Shown here: positions 39,670 through 48,385 of the stretch, one piece after another | Layout: each line of letters opens with the position of its first letter | Numbering within the stretch: the stretch's first letter is position 1 | Source of the DNA: Micromonospora sp. MA102 | Lineage (GTDB): Bacteria; Actinomycetota; Actinomycetes; Mycobacteriales; Micromonosporaceae | Direction of reading: 5' to 3' | NCBI RefSeq assembly: GCF_025460765.1 | Contig: NZ_JAMWEG010000006.1 | Span: 186,001-250,000, forward strand | Length of the DNA stretch: 64,000 nucleotides | Translations under genes and position numbers: made by a program | Notes under the pieces: model-generated | The model's database searches: none | What the model was told of the DNA's origin: nothing | What the model saw: the letters and a program-made list of their open reading frames with translations, nothing else

Positions 39670-40707
39670 ATGCCCGACATCGTGTCCAGCCGCGGGCTCT
39701 CCCGCCGTGGCCTCCTCGCCGCCGCCGGCGCCGCCGGCCTCGGCGCCCTTCTCGCCGGCTGCGGCAAGGACGGCGGCGACGCCGCCACCGGCGCCGGCGC
39801 GACCGGTGGCCCCTGGTCGTTCACCGACGACCGGCCGCAGAAGGTCGACGCCGCCGCCCGACCGTCCCGGATCGTCGCCTTCACCGGGGTGGCCGCGGCT
39901 CTGGTCGACTTCGGACTCGACAAGCAGATCGTCGGTGTGTTCGGCGAGACCAGGAAGGCCGACGGCAGCAAGGAGCCGCAGGCCGGCGACCTGAACGTCG
40001 AGCAGGTCGAGATCCTCGGCAACGCCTGGGGCGAGTTCAATCTGGAGAAGTACGCGGGGCTCCGCCCCGACCTGCTGGTCACCCACATGTACGACCCGGG
40101 CGCGCTCTGGTACGTCCCGGACGAGAGCAAGGCGAAGATCCTCCCGCTGGCGTCGAGCGTCGCCATCACCACGGCCCGCGTCCCGATGACCAGGCCGATC
40201 GAGCGGTACGCCGAACTCGCCGGCTCCCTCGGCGCGGACCTCGGCGCGAAGAAGGTCACCGACGCGAAGGCCCGGTTCGCGGCCGCCGCCGACGCGGTGC
40301 GCCAGGCGGTCAAGGCGAACCCGGGGATCAAGGTGATGGCCGCCTCCGGCAGCCCCGACCTGTTCTACGTCTCCAACCCCAAGGTCAGCACCGACCTCAT
40401 GTACTTCGCCGAACTCGGCGTCGACATCGTGGTGCCGACCAAGCTCGAACAGGGCGACTACTTCGAGGCGCTGAGCTGGGAGAACACCGGCAAGTTCCCG
40501 GCCGACCTGATCCTGCTGGACAACCGTCCCACCGCCCTGCAGCCGAAGGACCTCGCCGCCAAGCCCACCTGGGCGCAGCTGCCCGCCGTCAAGGCCAACC
40601 AGGTCACGCCCTGGGACGCGGTGCCCCGCTTCTCGTACGCCGGTGCCGCCCCGCTGCTGGAGAACCTGGCCACCGCCATCCGGGGCGCGAAGAAGGTCAC
40701 GGCGTGA
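39670..40707 (+). CDS. Iron-siderophore ABC transporter substrate-binding lipoprotein
   Basis: Receptor of the FecB/FhuD class, 345 aa. A twin-arginine-like lipoprotein signal, SRRGLLAAAGAAGLGALLAGC, precedes a bilobal binding fold with RIVAFTGVAAALVDFGL, LRPDLLVTHMYDPGALWYVPDE and LAAKPTWAQLPAVKANQVTPWD. I prefer ATG 39670 over ATG 39634 because 39634 is only 7 bp from the IdeR box and adds nothing to the signal peptide. It is divergent from its permeases and overlaps the siderophore-interacting protein gene by 4 bp. Confidence 0.92.
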   Translation: MPDIVSSRGLSRRGLLAAAGAAGLGALLAGCGKDGGDAATGAGATGGPWSFTDDRPQKVDAAARPSRIVAFTGVAAALVDFGLDKQIVGVFGETRKADGSKEPQAGDLNVEQVEILGNAWGEFNLEKYAGLRPDLLVTHMYDPGALWYVPDESKAKILPLASSVAITTARVPMTRPIERYAELAGSLGADLGAKKVTDAKARFAAAADAVRQAVKANPGIKVMAASGSPDLFYVSNPKVSTDLMYFAELGVDIVVPTKLEQGDYFEALSWENTGKFPADLILLDNRPTALQPKDLAAKPTWAQLPAVKANQVTPWDAVPRFSYAGAAPLLENLATAIRGAKKVTA

Positions 40708-41540
40708 CCACCGCCGTCGCCCTGCGGTACCGGTTCTACGCCGCCCGGGTGGTCGCCACCCGGGCGGTGGGTGACTGCCTGGTGAGGGTCACCTTCGGCG
40801 GCGACGACCTCGGCGAGTTCGCCGGCGGCGGCCGGGACCAGAGCGTCTCGGTCTTCCTGCCGCAGCCCGGCCAGGACGCCCCGGTCGTCCCGGTCGAGGC
40901 GGGGGAGGACTGGTACGCGGCCTGGCGCGGCCTGGACCCGGCCGTCCGCGCCGTGATGCGCTCCTACACGATCCGGGCGCAGCGCCCCGAGCTCGGCGAG
41001 CTGGACATCGACTTCGTCCGGCACGGCGACACCGGCCCGGCCACCCGCTGGGCCGGCCGGGCCCGCCCGGGCGACCGGGTGCTGCTGCTCGGTCCGGCCG
41101 TGCCCGACGAGCGCACCGTGCGCTTCCAGCCGCCCACCGGCGCCGACTCCGTGCTGCTGGTCGCCGACGAGACCGCCCTGCCGGCCGTCGGCGGGATCCT
41201 CGACTGGCTGCCCGCCGGCACCCCGGTCCGGGCCTTCGTCGAGGTCCCCGCTGCCGGCGACATCCAGCCGCTGCCCAGCGCCGCCCGCGCCGAGGTGACC
41301 TGGCTGGTCCGGGGCGTCACCGCACCGGGCGGCAGCCTGCTGGCCGACGCGCTGCGCGCCGCCCGGCTGCCCGGCGCCGCCCCGTACGCGTGGATCGCCG
41401 GCGAGGCCGGCATGGTCCGGGCGGTCCGCCGGCACCTGGTCGGCGAGCGCGGCCTGGACCGCCGCCGGGTCACCTTCGCCGGCTACTGGCGTCGCGGCGC
41501 GTCGGAGGAGGACCTCCGGGCCGAGGCCGCGAGCGCCTGA
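40704..41540 (+). CDS. Siderophore-interacting protein (FAD ferric-siderophore reductase)
   Basis: Cytoplasmic flavin reductase of the ViuB/SIP family, 278 aa, that releases iron from imported ferric siderophore. An N-terminal FAD-binding domain contains the RSYTIRAQRPELGELDIDFV motif (RxYTxR) and a GPATRWAGRARPGDRVLLLGP segment. The C-terminal NAD(P)H-binding part has LLVADETALPAVGGIL, YAWIAGEAGMVRAVRRHL and the ending VTFAGYWRRGASEEDLR (GYWR motif). GTG start overlaps the binding-protein stop (GTGA). Same iron-regulated operon. Confidence 0.94.
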   Translation: MTTAVALRYRFYAARVVATRAVGDCLVRVTFGGDDLGEFAGGGRDQSVSVFLPQPGQDAPVVPVEAGEDWYAAWRGLDPAVRAVMRSYTIRAQRPELGELDIDFVRHGDTGPATRWAGRARPGDRVLLLGPAVPDERTVRFQPPTGADSVLLVADETALPAVGGILDWLPAGTPVRAFVEVPAAGDIQPLPSAARAEVTWLVRGVTAPGGSLLADALRAARLPGAAPYAWIAGEAGMVRAVRRHLVGERGLDRRRVTFAGYWRRGASEEDLRAEAASA

Positions 41541-41638
41541 GCGGCCCGGCGGGACTACCGGAGCGCCGCCGGGGTAGAGGAAAGCGTGACCGCGCCCGGG
41601 CCGTGCCGCCGGTGGCGCCCGGACCGCCGGGACGCGCC

Positions 41639-42724
41639 GTGACCGGCGTGGTGGCCGTCGCCCGGCGGCACGCGCAGGAGGCGTACGAGCGGCTGCGCCG
41701 GTATTTCATCGTGGCCCTCCAGGCCGGGCTGGCGGCCGGGTTGTCCTGGTACATCGCGAACACCCTGCTGCACAACCCGCAGCCGCTGTTCGCGCCCGCC
41801 GCCGCGGTCGGCACCATCGCCGCGGCGATCGGCAACCGGGTACGCCGCACCGCCGAACTGCTCGGCGGGGTGATCCTCGGGGTGCTCGTCGGTGACCTGA
41901 TCATCCAGGTGATCGGGAACGGGCCCGTGCAGACCGGGCTGGTCGTCGCGCTGGCCATCTCGGCCGCGGTGGTGTTCCGTGGCAGCGGGGCGGTCATGGT
42001 GCAGGCCGGCAGCACCGCCGTCCTGCTGGGCACCGTCGAGCCCAGCGGGCCGGACCTCGCCGTGCCGCGGACGGCCAACGCGCTGGTCGGCGGCGGGGTG
42101 GCCGTGGTGGTGGCGCTGCTCCTGCTGCCACTGAATCCGGTCCGGGTGGTGCACCGCGCCGCCGGCGCCAGCCTCGACCTCTTCGCCCACCAGTTGACCG
42201 TCACCGCCGAGGCGCTCGCCGACGGCGACGCGGGACGGGCCGAGGACGCGTTGCAGCGGCTGCAGACCGCCGAGGCGGAGCGAAGACAGACCACCGAGAT
42301 CGTCGCGGCGGCCGCGGAGGTGGCGTCGCTGTCCCCGTGGCGGTGGCGGCGCCGCTCCCAGCTGCGCCGCTACGAGCATGCGGCCACGCACCTGGAGCTG
42401 GCCTTCACCAACAGCCGCAACATGGTCCGCCGGGTGGTGGCGCTGCTCGAGGCCCGGGAGCCGGTCCCGGCCGACCTGCCGGCCGCCATCGAGACCTTCG
42501 GGCAGGCGCTGCGGCTGCTGCACCGCGACTTCCTGGCCGGCCGGACCCCCGAGATCGCCCGCGCCCAGGCGTTGCGCGCGGTCGGGACGGCGCGGCGGGC
42601 CGGGGCGCAGGGGCTCGGCTTCTCCGGCACCATCGTCGCCTCGCAGGTGTTCATCGTGGTCGCCGAGCTGCTCCAGGCGTCCGGGCTGACCAAACCCGAG
42701 GCGGACCGGATGGCCGGGGTCTGA
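41639..42724 (+). CDS. FUSC/aromatic-acid-exporter-like membrane protein
   Basis: Integral membrane protein of 361 aa. Six hydrophobic helices in the first ~170 residues (ALQAGLAAGLSWYIANTLL, PLFAPAAAVGTIAAAIGNRVRR, LLGGVILGVLVGDLII and so on) match the FUSC/ArAE N-terminal bundle. A long helical cytoplasmic domain follows (EALADGDAGRAEDALQRLQTAEAERRQ...), with a final hydrophobic segment. GTG 41639 is chosen as the nearest start before the conserved YERLRRYFIVALQAGL. It is 98 bp after the iron operon and need not belong to it. Substrate unknown. Confidence 0.85.
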   Translation: MTGVVAVARRHAQEAYERLRRYFIVALQAGLAAGLSWYIANTLLHNPQPLFAPAAAVGTIAAAIGNRVRRTAELLGGVILGVLVGDLIIQVIGNGPVQTGLVVALAISAAVVFRGSGAVMVQAGSTAVLLGTVEPSGPDLAVPRTANALVGGGVAVVVALLLLPLNPVRVVHRAAGASLDLFAHQLTVTAEALADGDAGRAEDALQRLQTAEAERRQTTEIVAAAAEVASLSPWRWRRRSQLRRYEHAATHLELAFTNSRNMVRRVVALLEAREPVPADLPAAIETFGQALRLLHRDFLAGRTPEIARAQALRAVGTARRAGAQGLGFSGTIVASQVFIVVAELLQASGLTKPEADRMAGV

Positions 42725-42761
42725 GCGGCGACCGGGCTCCCGCCATCGCCCAAACGACCGT

Positions 42762-42767
42762 TAAGCT
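42762..42767 (+). promoter_or_regulatory. -10 box for a leaderless M24-peptidase mRNA
   Basis: TAAGCT (TANNNT) ends 6 bases before the GTG at 42774, with no ribosome site. The surrounding CGACCGTTAAGCT is nearly repeated before the antitoxin gene at 63562. Confidence 0.5.
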
Positions 42768-42773
42768 CTGGGG

Positions 42774-43883
42774 GTGGGAATCGACGAGCTGTACCCGGCC
42801 GAGCGGCTGGTCGCCGCCCAGCGCGCCACCGCCGCCGCGGGCCTGGACGCGCTGCTGCTCACCCCCGGCTCCGACCTGCGCTACCTGACCGGCTACGACG
42901 CCCACGAGGGAGAGCGGCTCACCTGCCTGGTGCTCCCCGCCGAGGGCGAGCCCAGCCTGATCGTGCCGGTGCTGGAACGCCCCGGCGCCGAGGCCGCGCC
43001 CGGCGCCGGCTACCGGATCGTCGACCACGCCGACGGCACCGACCCGTTCCCGCTGGTACGGGCCGCGCTGCCCGGCCCGGCCGCCGCCGTCGGCCTGAGC
43101 GACCGGATGTGGGCCGAGCACGTGCTCGCCCTGCGCGCGACACTGCCCGACGCGGCCCAGCGGCTCGCCTCCGAGGTGCTGCGCGAGCTGCGGATCCGCA
43201 AGTCGCCCGCCGAGGTGGCCGCCCTGGCCGAGGCGGGCGCCGCGATCGACGCGGTGCACCGGCGGATGGGGGAGTGGCTGCGCCCCGGCCGGAGCGAGGC
43301 CGAGGTGGCCGGCGACATCGCCGCCGCCATCCGGACCGCGGGTCACGTCCGGGTCGACTTCGTCATCGTGGCCGCCGGCCCGAACGGCGCCAGCCCCCAC
43401 CACCTGACCGGGGACCGGCCGATCGGGGCGGGCGAGCCGGTGGTGGTCGACATCGGCGGCACCATGCCGTCGGGCTACCGGTCCGACTGCACCCGCACCT
43501 ACGTCGCGGGCGGCCCCGCCCCGGCCGAGTTCGTCGACTACTACGCGGTCCTGCACGAGGCGCAGCGCGCCGCCGTGGCGGCCGTCCGCCCGGGGGTGAC
43601 CGCCGAGGCCCTCGACGCGGTCGCCCGGGAGATCATCGCGGCCGCCGGTCACGGCGACGCGTTCCTGCACCGCACCGGCCACGGCATCGGCCTCGACACC
43701 CACGAGGACCCGTACGTCGTGGCCGGCAACCCTCGGCCCCTGGAGGCCGGCATGGCGTTCTCGGTCGAACCCGGGATCTACCTCGCCGGGCGGCACGGCG
43801 CCCGGATCGAGGACATCGTCGTCTGCACGACGGACGGCGGGCAGCGGCTCAACACCACCCCCACGGAGCTCATCGCGCTATGA
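42774..43883 (+). CDS. M24-family metallopeptidase (Xaa-Pro aminopeptidase-like)
   Basis: Cytoplasmic aminopeptidase P/prolidase-type enzyme, 369 aa. The N-terminal creatinase domain (DALLLTPGSDLRYLTGYDAHEGERL) is followed by a pita-bread catalytic domain with metal ligands in VVVDIGGTMPSGYRSDCTRTY (two Asp), HRTGHGIGLDTHEDPY (His), FSVEPGIYLAGRHGARIEDI (two Glu). All five M24 ligands appear present. The GTG start follows a TANNNT box at leaderless distance. It overlaps the acyl-CoA dehydrogenase start by 4 bp (ATGA). Confidence 0.94.
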   Translation: MGIDELYPAERLVAAQRATAAAGLDALLLTPGSDLRYLTGYDAHEGERLTCLVLPAEGEPSLIVPVLERPGAEAAPGAGYRIVDHADGTDPFPLVRAALPGPAAAVGLSDRMWAEHVLALRATLPDAAQRLASEVLRELRIRKSPAEVAALAEAGAAIDAVHRRMGEWLRPGRSEAEVAGDIAAAIRTAGHVRVDFVIVAAGPNGASPHHLTGDRPIGAGEPVVVDIGGTMPSGYRSDCTRTYVAGGPAPAEFVDYYAVLHEAQRAAVAAVRPGVTAEALDAVAREIIAAAGHGDAFLHRTGHGIGLDTHEDPYVVAGNPRPLEAGMAFSVEPGIYLAGRHGARIEDIVVCTTDGGQRLNTTPTELIAL

Positions 43884-45022
43884 CTGTCGACCGGATCCTC
43901 CCCACCGACGAGGCCCACGACCTGCTGGACCTCGCCACCGAACTCGCCGACCGGGAGCTCGCACCCAGGGCCGCCGGCTTCGAGGAGCGCGGGGAGTTCC
44001 CCCGTGACGTGCTGCGCACCCTGGGCCGGGCCGGCCTGCTCGGCCTGCCGTACGCCGAGGAGCACGGCGGCGCCGCCCAGCCGTACGAGGTCTACCTCCA
44101 GGTGCTGGAGATCCTCGCCAGCCGCTGGCTCGCCGTCGCCGAGGCGGTCAGCGTGCACACCCTGTCCTGCTACCCGGTCGCCCAGTTCGGCACGGACGCC
44201 CAGCGCAAGCTGCTGCCCGACATGATCGGCGGCGAGCTGCTGGGGGCGTACTGCCTCTCCGAGCCGCAGGGTGGCTCCGACGCCGCGGCGCTGACCACGA
44301 AGGCGGTCCGCGACGGCGACGACTACGTGGTCTCCGGCACCAAGGCGTGGATCACCCACGCCCGGGTCGCCGACTTCTACAACATCTTCTGCCGCACCGG
44401 CGGCCCCGGCCCGAAGGGCATCTCCTGCCTGCTGGCCGACCGGAACACCCCCGGCATCCACCCGCAGGCCGCCGAGCGCACGATGGGCCTGCACGCCTCC
44501 CCGGTCGCCCAGATCGCCTTCGACGAGGCCCGGGTGCCGGCCGAGCGGCTCATCGGCGGCGAGGGGGTGGGCTTCACCATCGCCATGTCGGCGCTGGACT
44601 CGGGCCGGCTCGGCATCGCCGCCTGCGCGGTCGGCCTGGCGCAGGCCGCCCTGGACTACGCCATCGGCTACGCCCGGGAGCGCCGGCAGTTCGGCCGGTC
44701 GATCATCGACTTCCAGGGGCTCGGGTTCGCCCTGGCCGACCACGCCACCCAGATCTCCGCGGCCCGCGCCCTGACCCTGGCCGCGGCCCGGCTGCGCGAC
44801 GCCGGCCGGCCGTACTCGATCGAGGCGGCGAAGGCGAAGCTGTTCGCCACCGACATGGCCATGCGGGTGACCACCGACGCGGTGCAGGTGCTCGGCGGCG
44901 CCGGCTACGTCGCCGACCACCCCGTCGAGCGGTACATGCGCGAGGCGAAGGTGCTGCAGATCGTCGAGGGCACCAACCAGATCCAGCGGCTGGTCATCTC
45001 CCGGGCGCTCGCCAAGGGCTGA
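43880..45022 (+). CDS. Acyl-CoA dehydrogenase
   Basis: FAD-dependent enzyme of fatty-acid or branched-chain acyl-CoA oxidation, 380 aa. Motifs: LLGAYCLSEPQGGSDAAALTT (flavin binding), YVVSGTKAWITHARVADFYNIFC, RQFGRSIIDFQGLGFALAD, and the C-terminal MREAKVLQIVEGTNQIQRLVISR, which contains the glutamate of VEGTN expected to act as catalytic base. ATG 43880 overlaps the peptidase stop, so the longer upstream frame is a shadow. Acyl-chain preference cannot be read. A butyryl-CoA role with the lysine locus is possible, but that locus is 9 kb away. Confidence 0.94.
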   Translation: MTVDRILPTDEAHDLLDLATELADRELAPRAAGFEERGEFPRDVLRTLGRAGLLGLPYAEEHGGAAQPYEVYLQVLEILASRWLAVAEAVSVHTLSCYPVAQFGTDAQRKLLPDMIGGELLGAYCLSEPQGGSDAAALTTKAVRDGDDYVVSGTKAWITHARVADFYNIFCRTGGPGPKGISCLLADRNTPGIHPQAAERTMGLHASPVAQIAFDEARVPAERLIGGEGVGFTIAMSALDSGRLGIAACAVGLAQAALDYAIGYARERRQFGRSIIDFQGLGFALADHATQISAARALTLAAARLRDAGRPYSIEAAKAKLFATDMAMRVTTDAVQVLGGAGYVADHPVERYMREAKVLQIVEGTNQIQRLVISRALAKG

Positions 45023-45099
45023 TCGACGCGGTGCGCGACGCCCGGCCCGCGCAGCGTCACGGCGGCGGGCCGGGTGCGGCGTGGGAGCGCTTTTCCAGG

Positions 45100-45105
45100 T
45101 AGGTT
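45100..45105 (+). promoter_or_regulatory. -10 box for a leaderless lrp-type mRNA
   Basis: TAGGTT (TANNNT) ends 7 bases before the GTG at 45113 in a short AT-richer patch; no ribosome site precedes the GTG. Confidence 0.45.
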
Positions 45106-45112
45106 GCACCGC

Positions 45113-45622
45113 GTGGAGGAGATCGACCGCGCCATCGTCGCCGCTCTGACCGGAGACGGTCGGCTGTCGTACACGGACCTGGCCGAGAAGGTGGGGCTGT
45201 CGGTGTCGGCCGTCCACCAGCGGGTCCGCCGGCTGGAGCAGCGCGGCGTCATCAAGGGGTACGCGGCCCGCGTCTCCTTCGAGGCGCTGGAGCTGCCGCT
45301 GACCGCGTTCGTGGCGATCCGGCCCTTCGACCCCTCGCAGCCGGACGACGCCCCGGAGCGGCTCGCCCACCTGCCGGAGATCGACTCGTGCTACTCGGTG
45401 GCCGGGGAGGACTTCTACCTGCTGCTGGTGCGGGTGGCCAGCCCGGCGGACCTGGAGCGGGTGCTGCAGGAGATCCGGACGGCGGCGAACGTCACCACCC
45501 GGACGACCGTGGTGCTCTCCACACCGTACGAGCATCGGCCGCCGAAGGTCGGTCCGGACCCGGTGGACCAGCAGCGGCTCCGTGGCGTGCCGGCCGGGTC
45601 GGCGGGCTCGCAGCCGGGTTGA
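45113..45622 (+). CDS. Lrp/AsnC-family transcriptional regulator
   Basis: Amino-acid-responsive regulator, 169 aa. Winged helix at residues 1-50: VEEIDRAIVAALTGDGRLSYTDLAEKVGLSVSAVHQRVRRLEQRGVIKGYAARV (read VEEIDRAIVAAL, then LAEKVGLSVSAVHQRVRRLE). The C-terminal RAM ligand domain has LTAFVAIRPF, IDSCYSVAGEDFYLLLVRV and TTRTTVVLSTPYE. GTG 45113 is chosen because it starts at the first DNA-binding helix; the frame could extend to 45074. Effector and targets unknown; it follows the acyl-CoA dehydrogenase by 90 bp. Confidence 0.92.
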   Translation: MEEIDRAIVAALTGDGRLSYTDLAEKVGLSVSAVHQRVRRLEQRGVIKGYAARVSFEALELPLTAFVAIRPFDPSQPDDAPERLAHLPEIDSCYSVAGEDFYLLLVRVASPADLERVLQEIRTAANVTTRTTVVLSTPYEHRPPKVGPDPVDQQRLRGVPAGSAGSQPG

Positions 45623-45821
45623 CACACCCGAACGCGCGAAGATCACCTTTTGCGCCGGCCCGGCCCTGACCTCGGGCGGGCCACGGTGGATGAGTGCGCG
45701 CGTGCGCCGGTGGGCGGCCGGGATCGGGGCGATCCGCGACGTCCGCCTACGCTTTGAACCATCGTTCGCCGAGCCGCGAGGGCCCGGTGAACGGGTGAGC
45801 ACGTTGGAAAAGGAGTTGGCG

Positions 45822-45908
45822 TTGCGACAGAAGTTCCTGGCGACCTGCCGGCGTGGGGCGAGGCGGCTGCGGTGGACCAGCGCCTGGTCGGCGGGGAGCG
45901 GGCGATGA
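45822..45908 (+). CDS. Possible 28-codon leader peptide before the glycerophosphotransferase
   Basis: Short open frame with an AAGGAG ribosome site 6 bp before TTG 45822 (in frame with GTG 45795). It ends with the TGA at 45906-45908, overlapping the ATG of the next gene (ATGA). The predicted peptide is basic (QKFLATCRRGARRLRW...). Overlap plus a good ribosome site suggests a translationally coupled leader, but coding potential is unproved. The 282-bp region 45623-45904 holds nothing else I can support. Confidence 0.28.
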   Translation: MRQKFLATCRRGARRLRWTSAWSAGSGR

Positions 45909-47614
45909 CGGCCTCGAAGCCGGGCCGGTCCCGGATCAGCGGACTGCTCGCGCAGGCGCGGGCGTCGGCCGCCGGTACGCGGCTGCCCGCCGCGGCGGTC
46001 GAGGTGGCGGCCCTGGCCGCGCTGCTGCTGGCGGCGGTGGGGAACTCCCGCCTCTGGGCGCTGCCCCCGGCCGTTCTCGCGCTCGCGCTCCTGGCCTGGA
46101 CGTGGCGTGGCGGTGCGGCGGCCGCCGGGACCGGCGTGGTGGGTCGCGTCCTCCTGCTCGCCTGCGCGTACCTGCTCGGCGCGGTGCACGGCAGTCTCGA
46201 CCCGGCCCTGGCCGTCGGGGTGGCCGTCGCCGGCCTGGCGATCCTCAGCGAGCCGCTGCTGGCCTCCGTGTCCGAGGCGGTCTACCCGGTCTCGGCCAAC
46301 CTGCCCGGAATGGGCGCGCGGGGGGACCGCAGCCCCAACTCCGCCCGGGTGGCGCTGGTCAACGGCGCTGCCGTGCTCGCGGCACTGGTCTGCGCGTTCA
46401 CCGACCTGGTCGGGTGGGTCGCGCTGGCGGTGGGGGCCGTGGCGCTCGGGTTGACCCTGTTCACCACGGTGCAGGCGCTGCGCCGGGTGCGGGCGCGGCG
46501 CAGCCGGGAGGCGAAACTCCTCGCCGCGCTGACGGCCTACGAGCCGGTCTTCCTCGTGCACTGGAACGCGCCCGCCGGCACGGCGTACCAGCTCGCCATG
46601 TGGCTGCCCTACCTGGAACGCCTCGGCCGGAAGTTCTTCGTGCTGGTGCGCAACCAGACCAACTTCCAGGAGGTGGTGGCTCTCACCAAGGCGCCGGTGG
46701 TGCTGCGGATGGGGCTGAACCAGATCGACGACGTCATCGCCCCGTCGCTGCGGGCGGCCTTCTACGTCAACACCGCGACGATGAACAACCACGTCATCCG
46801 GTACACGAACCTGAAGCACATCCAGCTCAACCACGGCGACAGCGACAAGGTGCCGAGCCACAACCCGGTCTTCCGGATCTACGACAAGAACTTCGTCGCC
46901 GGGCAGGCCGCGATCGACCGTTTCGCGGCCAACGGCGTGAACATGCCGGCGGAGATGTTCACCATCGTGGGGCGCCCCCAGGTGGAGAACGTCGCGATCG
47001 CCACCCAGCCGATCGCCTCGATCGCCAACCCCCGGGTCCTGTACGCCCCGACGTGGGCCGGCTTCTACGCCGACTCCAACTATTCGTCCCTGCTCGTCGG
47101 CTACGACATCGTGAAGGCGCTCGTCGCCCGCGGGTGCAGCGTCGTCTTCCGGCCGCACCCGTACAGCCGGCGGTCCCCGGCGCTGTCGCGGGAGTGCGAC
47201 CGGATCCGCACGCTGCTGGCCGACGACCGGCGGACGAACGGGCGGCCGCACGTGTTCGGCGCCGAGGCCGAGGTGTCGATGTCGGTCGCGGACTGCTTCA
47301 ACGCCTCCGACGCGATGGTGTCGGACGTGTCGAGCGTGGTGGCGGACTACCTGTACTCGGAGAAGCCCTTCGTCATGGTCGCCGTCTCGGTGCCGGCGGC
47401 CCGGTTCCCGGAGGCGTTCCCGCTCGCGCGGGCGGCCTACGTGATCGACGCCCACGGCGGCCGGTTGCAGGGGCTCGACGCCGTCCTGGACGACTTCCTC
47501 GGCGACGACCCGCTGGCCACGGCCCGCCGTGACCTCAAGAAGTACTACCTCGGGGACATCCCGGCGGACCGGTACGCGCAGCGCTTCCTCGATGAGGCCG
47601 CGCGTTACCTCTGA
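45905..47614 (+). CDS. CDP-glycerol:poly(glycerophosphate) glycerophosphotransferase family protein
   Basis: Teichoic-acid-type glycosyl/glycerophosphotransferase, 569 aa. The N-terminal ~200 residues are hydrophobic with about six helices (membrane domain). The catalytic GT-B-like part follows: KHIQLNHGDSDKVPSHNPVF (the family HGxxDK-type motif), VLYAPTWAGFYADSNYSSLL (APTW), VVFRPHPYSRRSP (RPHP) and CFNASDAMVSDVSSVVADYLYSEKPFV (SDxSSV). These match TagB/TagF. ATG 45905 is chosen with GGGAGCGG upstream. Likely makes a wall polymer; the single-gene context gives no more. A strong convergent terminator follows. Confidence 0.92.
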   Translation: MTASKPGRSRISGLLAQARASAAGTRLPAAAVEVAALAALLLAAVGNSRLWALPPAVLALALLAWTWRGGAAAAGTGVVGRVLLLACAYLLGAVHGSLDPALAVGVAVAGLAILSEPLLASVSEAVYPVSANLPGMGARGDRSPNSARVALVNGAAVLAALVCAFTDLVGWVALAVGAVALGLTLFTTVQALRRVRARRSREAKLLAALTAYEPVFLVHWNAPAGTAYQLAMWLPYLERLGRKFFVLVRNQTNFQEVVALTKAPVVLRMGLNQIDDVIAPSLRAAFYVNTATMNNHVIRYTNLKHIQLNHGDSDKVPSHNPVFRIYDKNFVAGQAAIDRFAANGVNMPAEMFTIVGRPQVENVAIATQPIASIANPRVLYAPTWAGFYADSNYSSLLVGYDIVKALVARGCSVVFRPHPYSRRSPALSRECDRIRTLLADDRRTNGRPHVFGAEAEVSMSVADCFNASDAMVSDVSSVVADYLYSEKPFVMVAVSVPAARFPEAFPLARAAYVIDAHGGRLQGLDAVLDDFLGDDPLATARRDLKKYYLGDIPADRYAQRFLDEAARYL

Positions 47615-47633
47615 CCGCGAGCGGCACGGGCCC

Positions 47634-47679
47634 ACGATCGGCTCCGGTTCGGCAGGGACGCTGAACCGGAGCCGATCGT
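47634..47679. terminator. 17-bp bidirectional terminator hairpin
   Basis: A perfect 17-bp stem (47634-47650 with 47663-47679) with a 12-base loop lies between the convergent glycerophosphotransferase and histidine-phosphatase genes. No U tract on either side. Confidence 0.85.
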
Positions 47680-47732
47680 CGTCCGGTCCCGGCCCGCTCT
47701 CCGCCGCGGCTGGCGTCCACGCCCCCGGCAGG

Positions 47733-48338
47733 TCAGTGCCGCGCCGCCCGGTCGGCGTCCACGCTCTGCGGTACCGGCTGGTTCCAGCGCTGGATGACCC
47801 GCCGGCCGTGCTCGTGGCCGAGCACGCTGACGGTGGCGGTGTCCAGCCGCAGCAACCCGCCTGCGGACGGGGGGAGGCCGATCCAGCGCGCGCCGAGCAC
47901 CCGCAGGCTGTGCGCGTGGCCGACCAGCGCGACGCTGCCGCGCTCCAGCAGCGGGGCCACCCGGTCGAGCACCCGGTCGACCCGGGCGCCGACCTCGGCG
48001 GGGGACTCCCCGTCGGGGCAGCCGTCGGTCCAGATGTTCCACCGCGGGTTCTCCTCGTGGATGTCCACGGTGGTGCGCCCCTCGTAGGCGCCGTAGTTCC
48101 ACTCGGCCAGGTCGGGATCGGTGGCGTCGACGGTGAGCCCGGCCAGGTGCGCGGTGCAGGTCGCGCGTTGCCGGGGGCTGGACAGCACCCGGACGAAGCG
48201 CCGGCCGGAGAGCGCCACGGCGAGCGCCTGGGACTGCCGCTCGCCGTCGGGGGTCAGCTCCAGGTCGGTGTACGAGGTGTGCCGGCGGCTGGCGCTCCAG
48301 GTGGTCTCGCCGTGCCGGATCAGCAGGATCTCGCTCAC
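47733..48338 (-). CDS. Histidine phosphatase family protein (phosphoglycerate-mutase-like)
   Basis: Phosphatase of 201 aa. Starts SEILLIRHGETTWS with the catalytic RHGET (phospho-His); LSSPRQRATCTAHLAGL provides the second Arg, EWNYGAYEGRTT is typical of the family, and VALVGHAHSLRVLGARWIGL carries the second catalytic His. GTG 48338 is the start next to the conserved N-terminus; the long frame upstream is a shadow of the XRE gene region. Substrate unknown (phosphosugars or broad acid phosphatase). Confidence 0.92.
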   Translation of the reverse strand: MSEILLIRHGETTWSASRRHTSYTDLELTPDGERQSQALAVALSGRRFVRVLSSPRQRATCTAHLAGLTVDATDPDLAEWNYGAYEGRTTVDIHEENPRWNIWTDGCPDGESPAEVGARVDRVLDRVAPLLERGSVALVGHAHSLRVLGARWIGLPPSAGGLLRLDTATVSVLGHEHGRRVIQRWNQPVPQSVDADRAARH

Positions 48339-48385
48339 CCGCCCAGTCAACCACGGACGCGCGGTCCGGGCCGGCGGGTGGCAGG

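Noticed and set aside
43778..47635. 1285-codon frame on the minus strand
   Set aside because: Antisense to three well-identified plus-strand genes; no domain, His/Arg/Gly/Val-rich composition.
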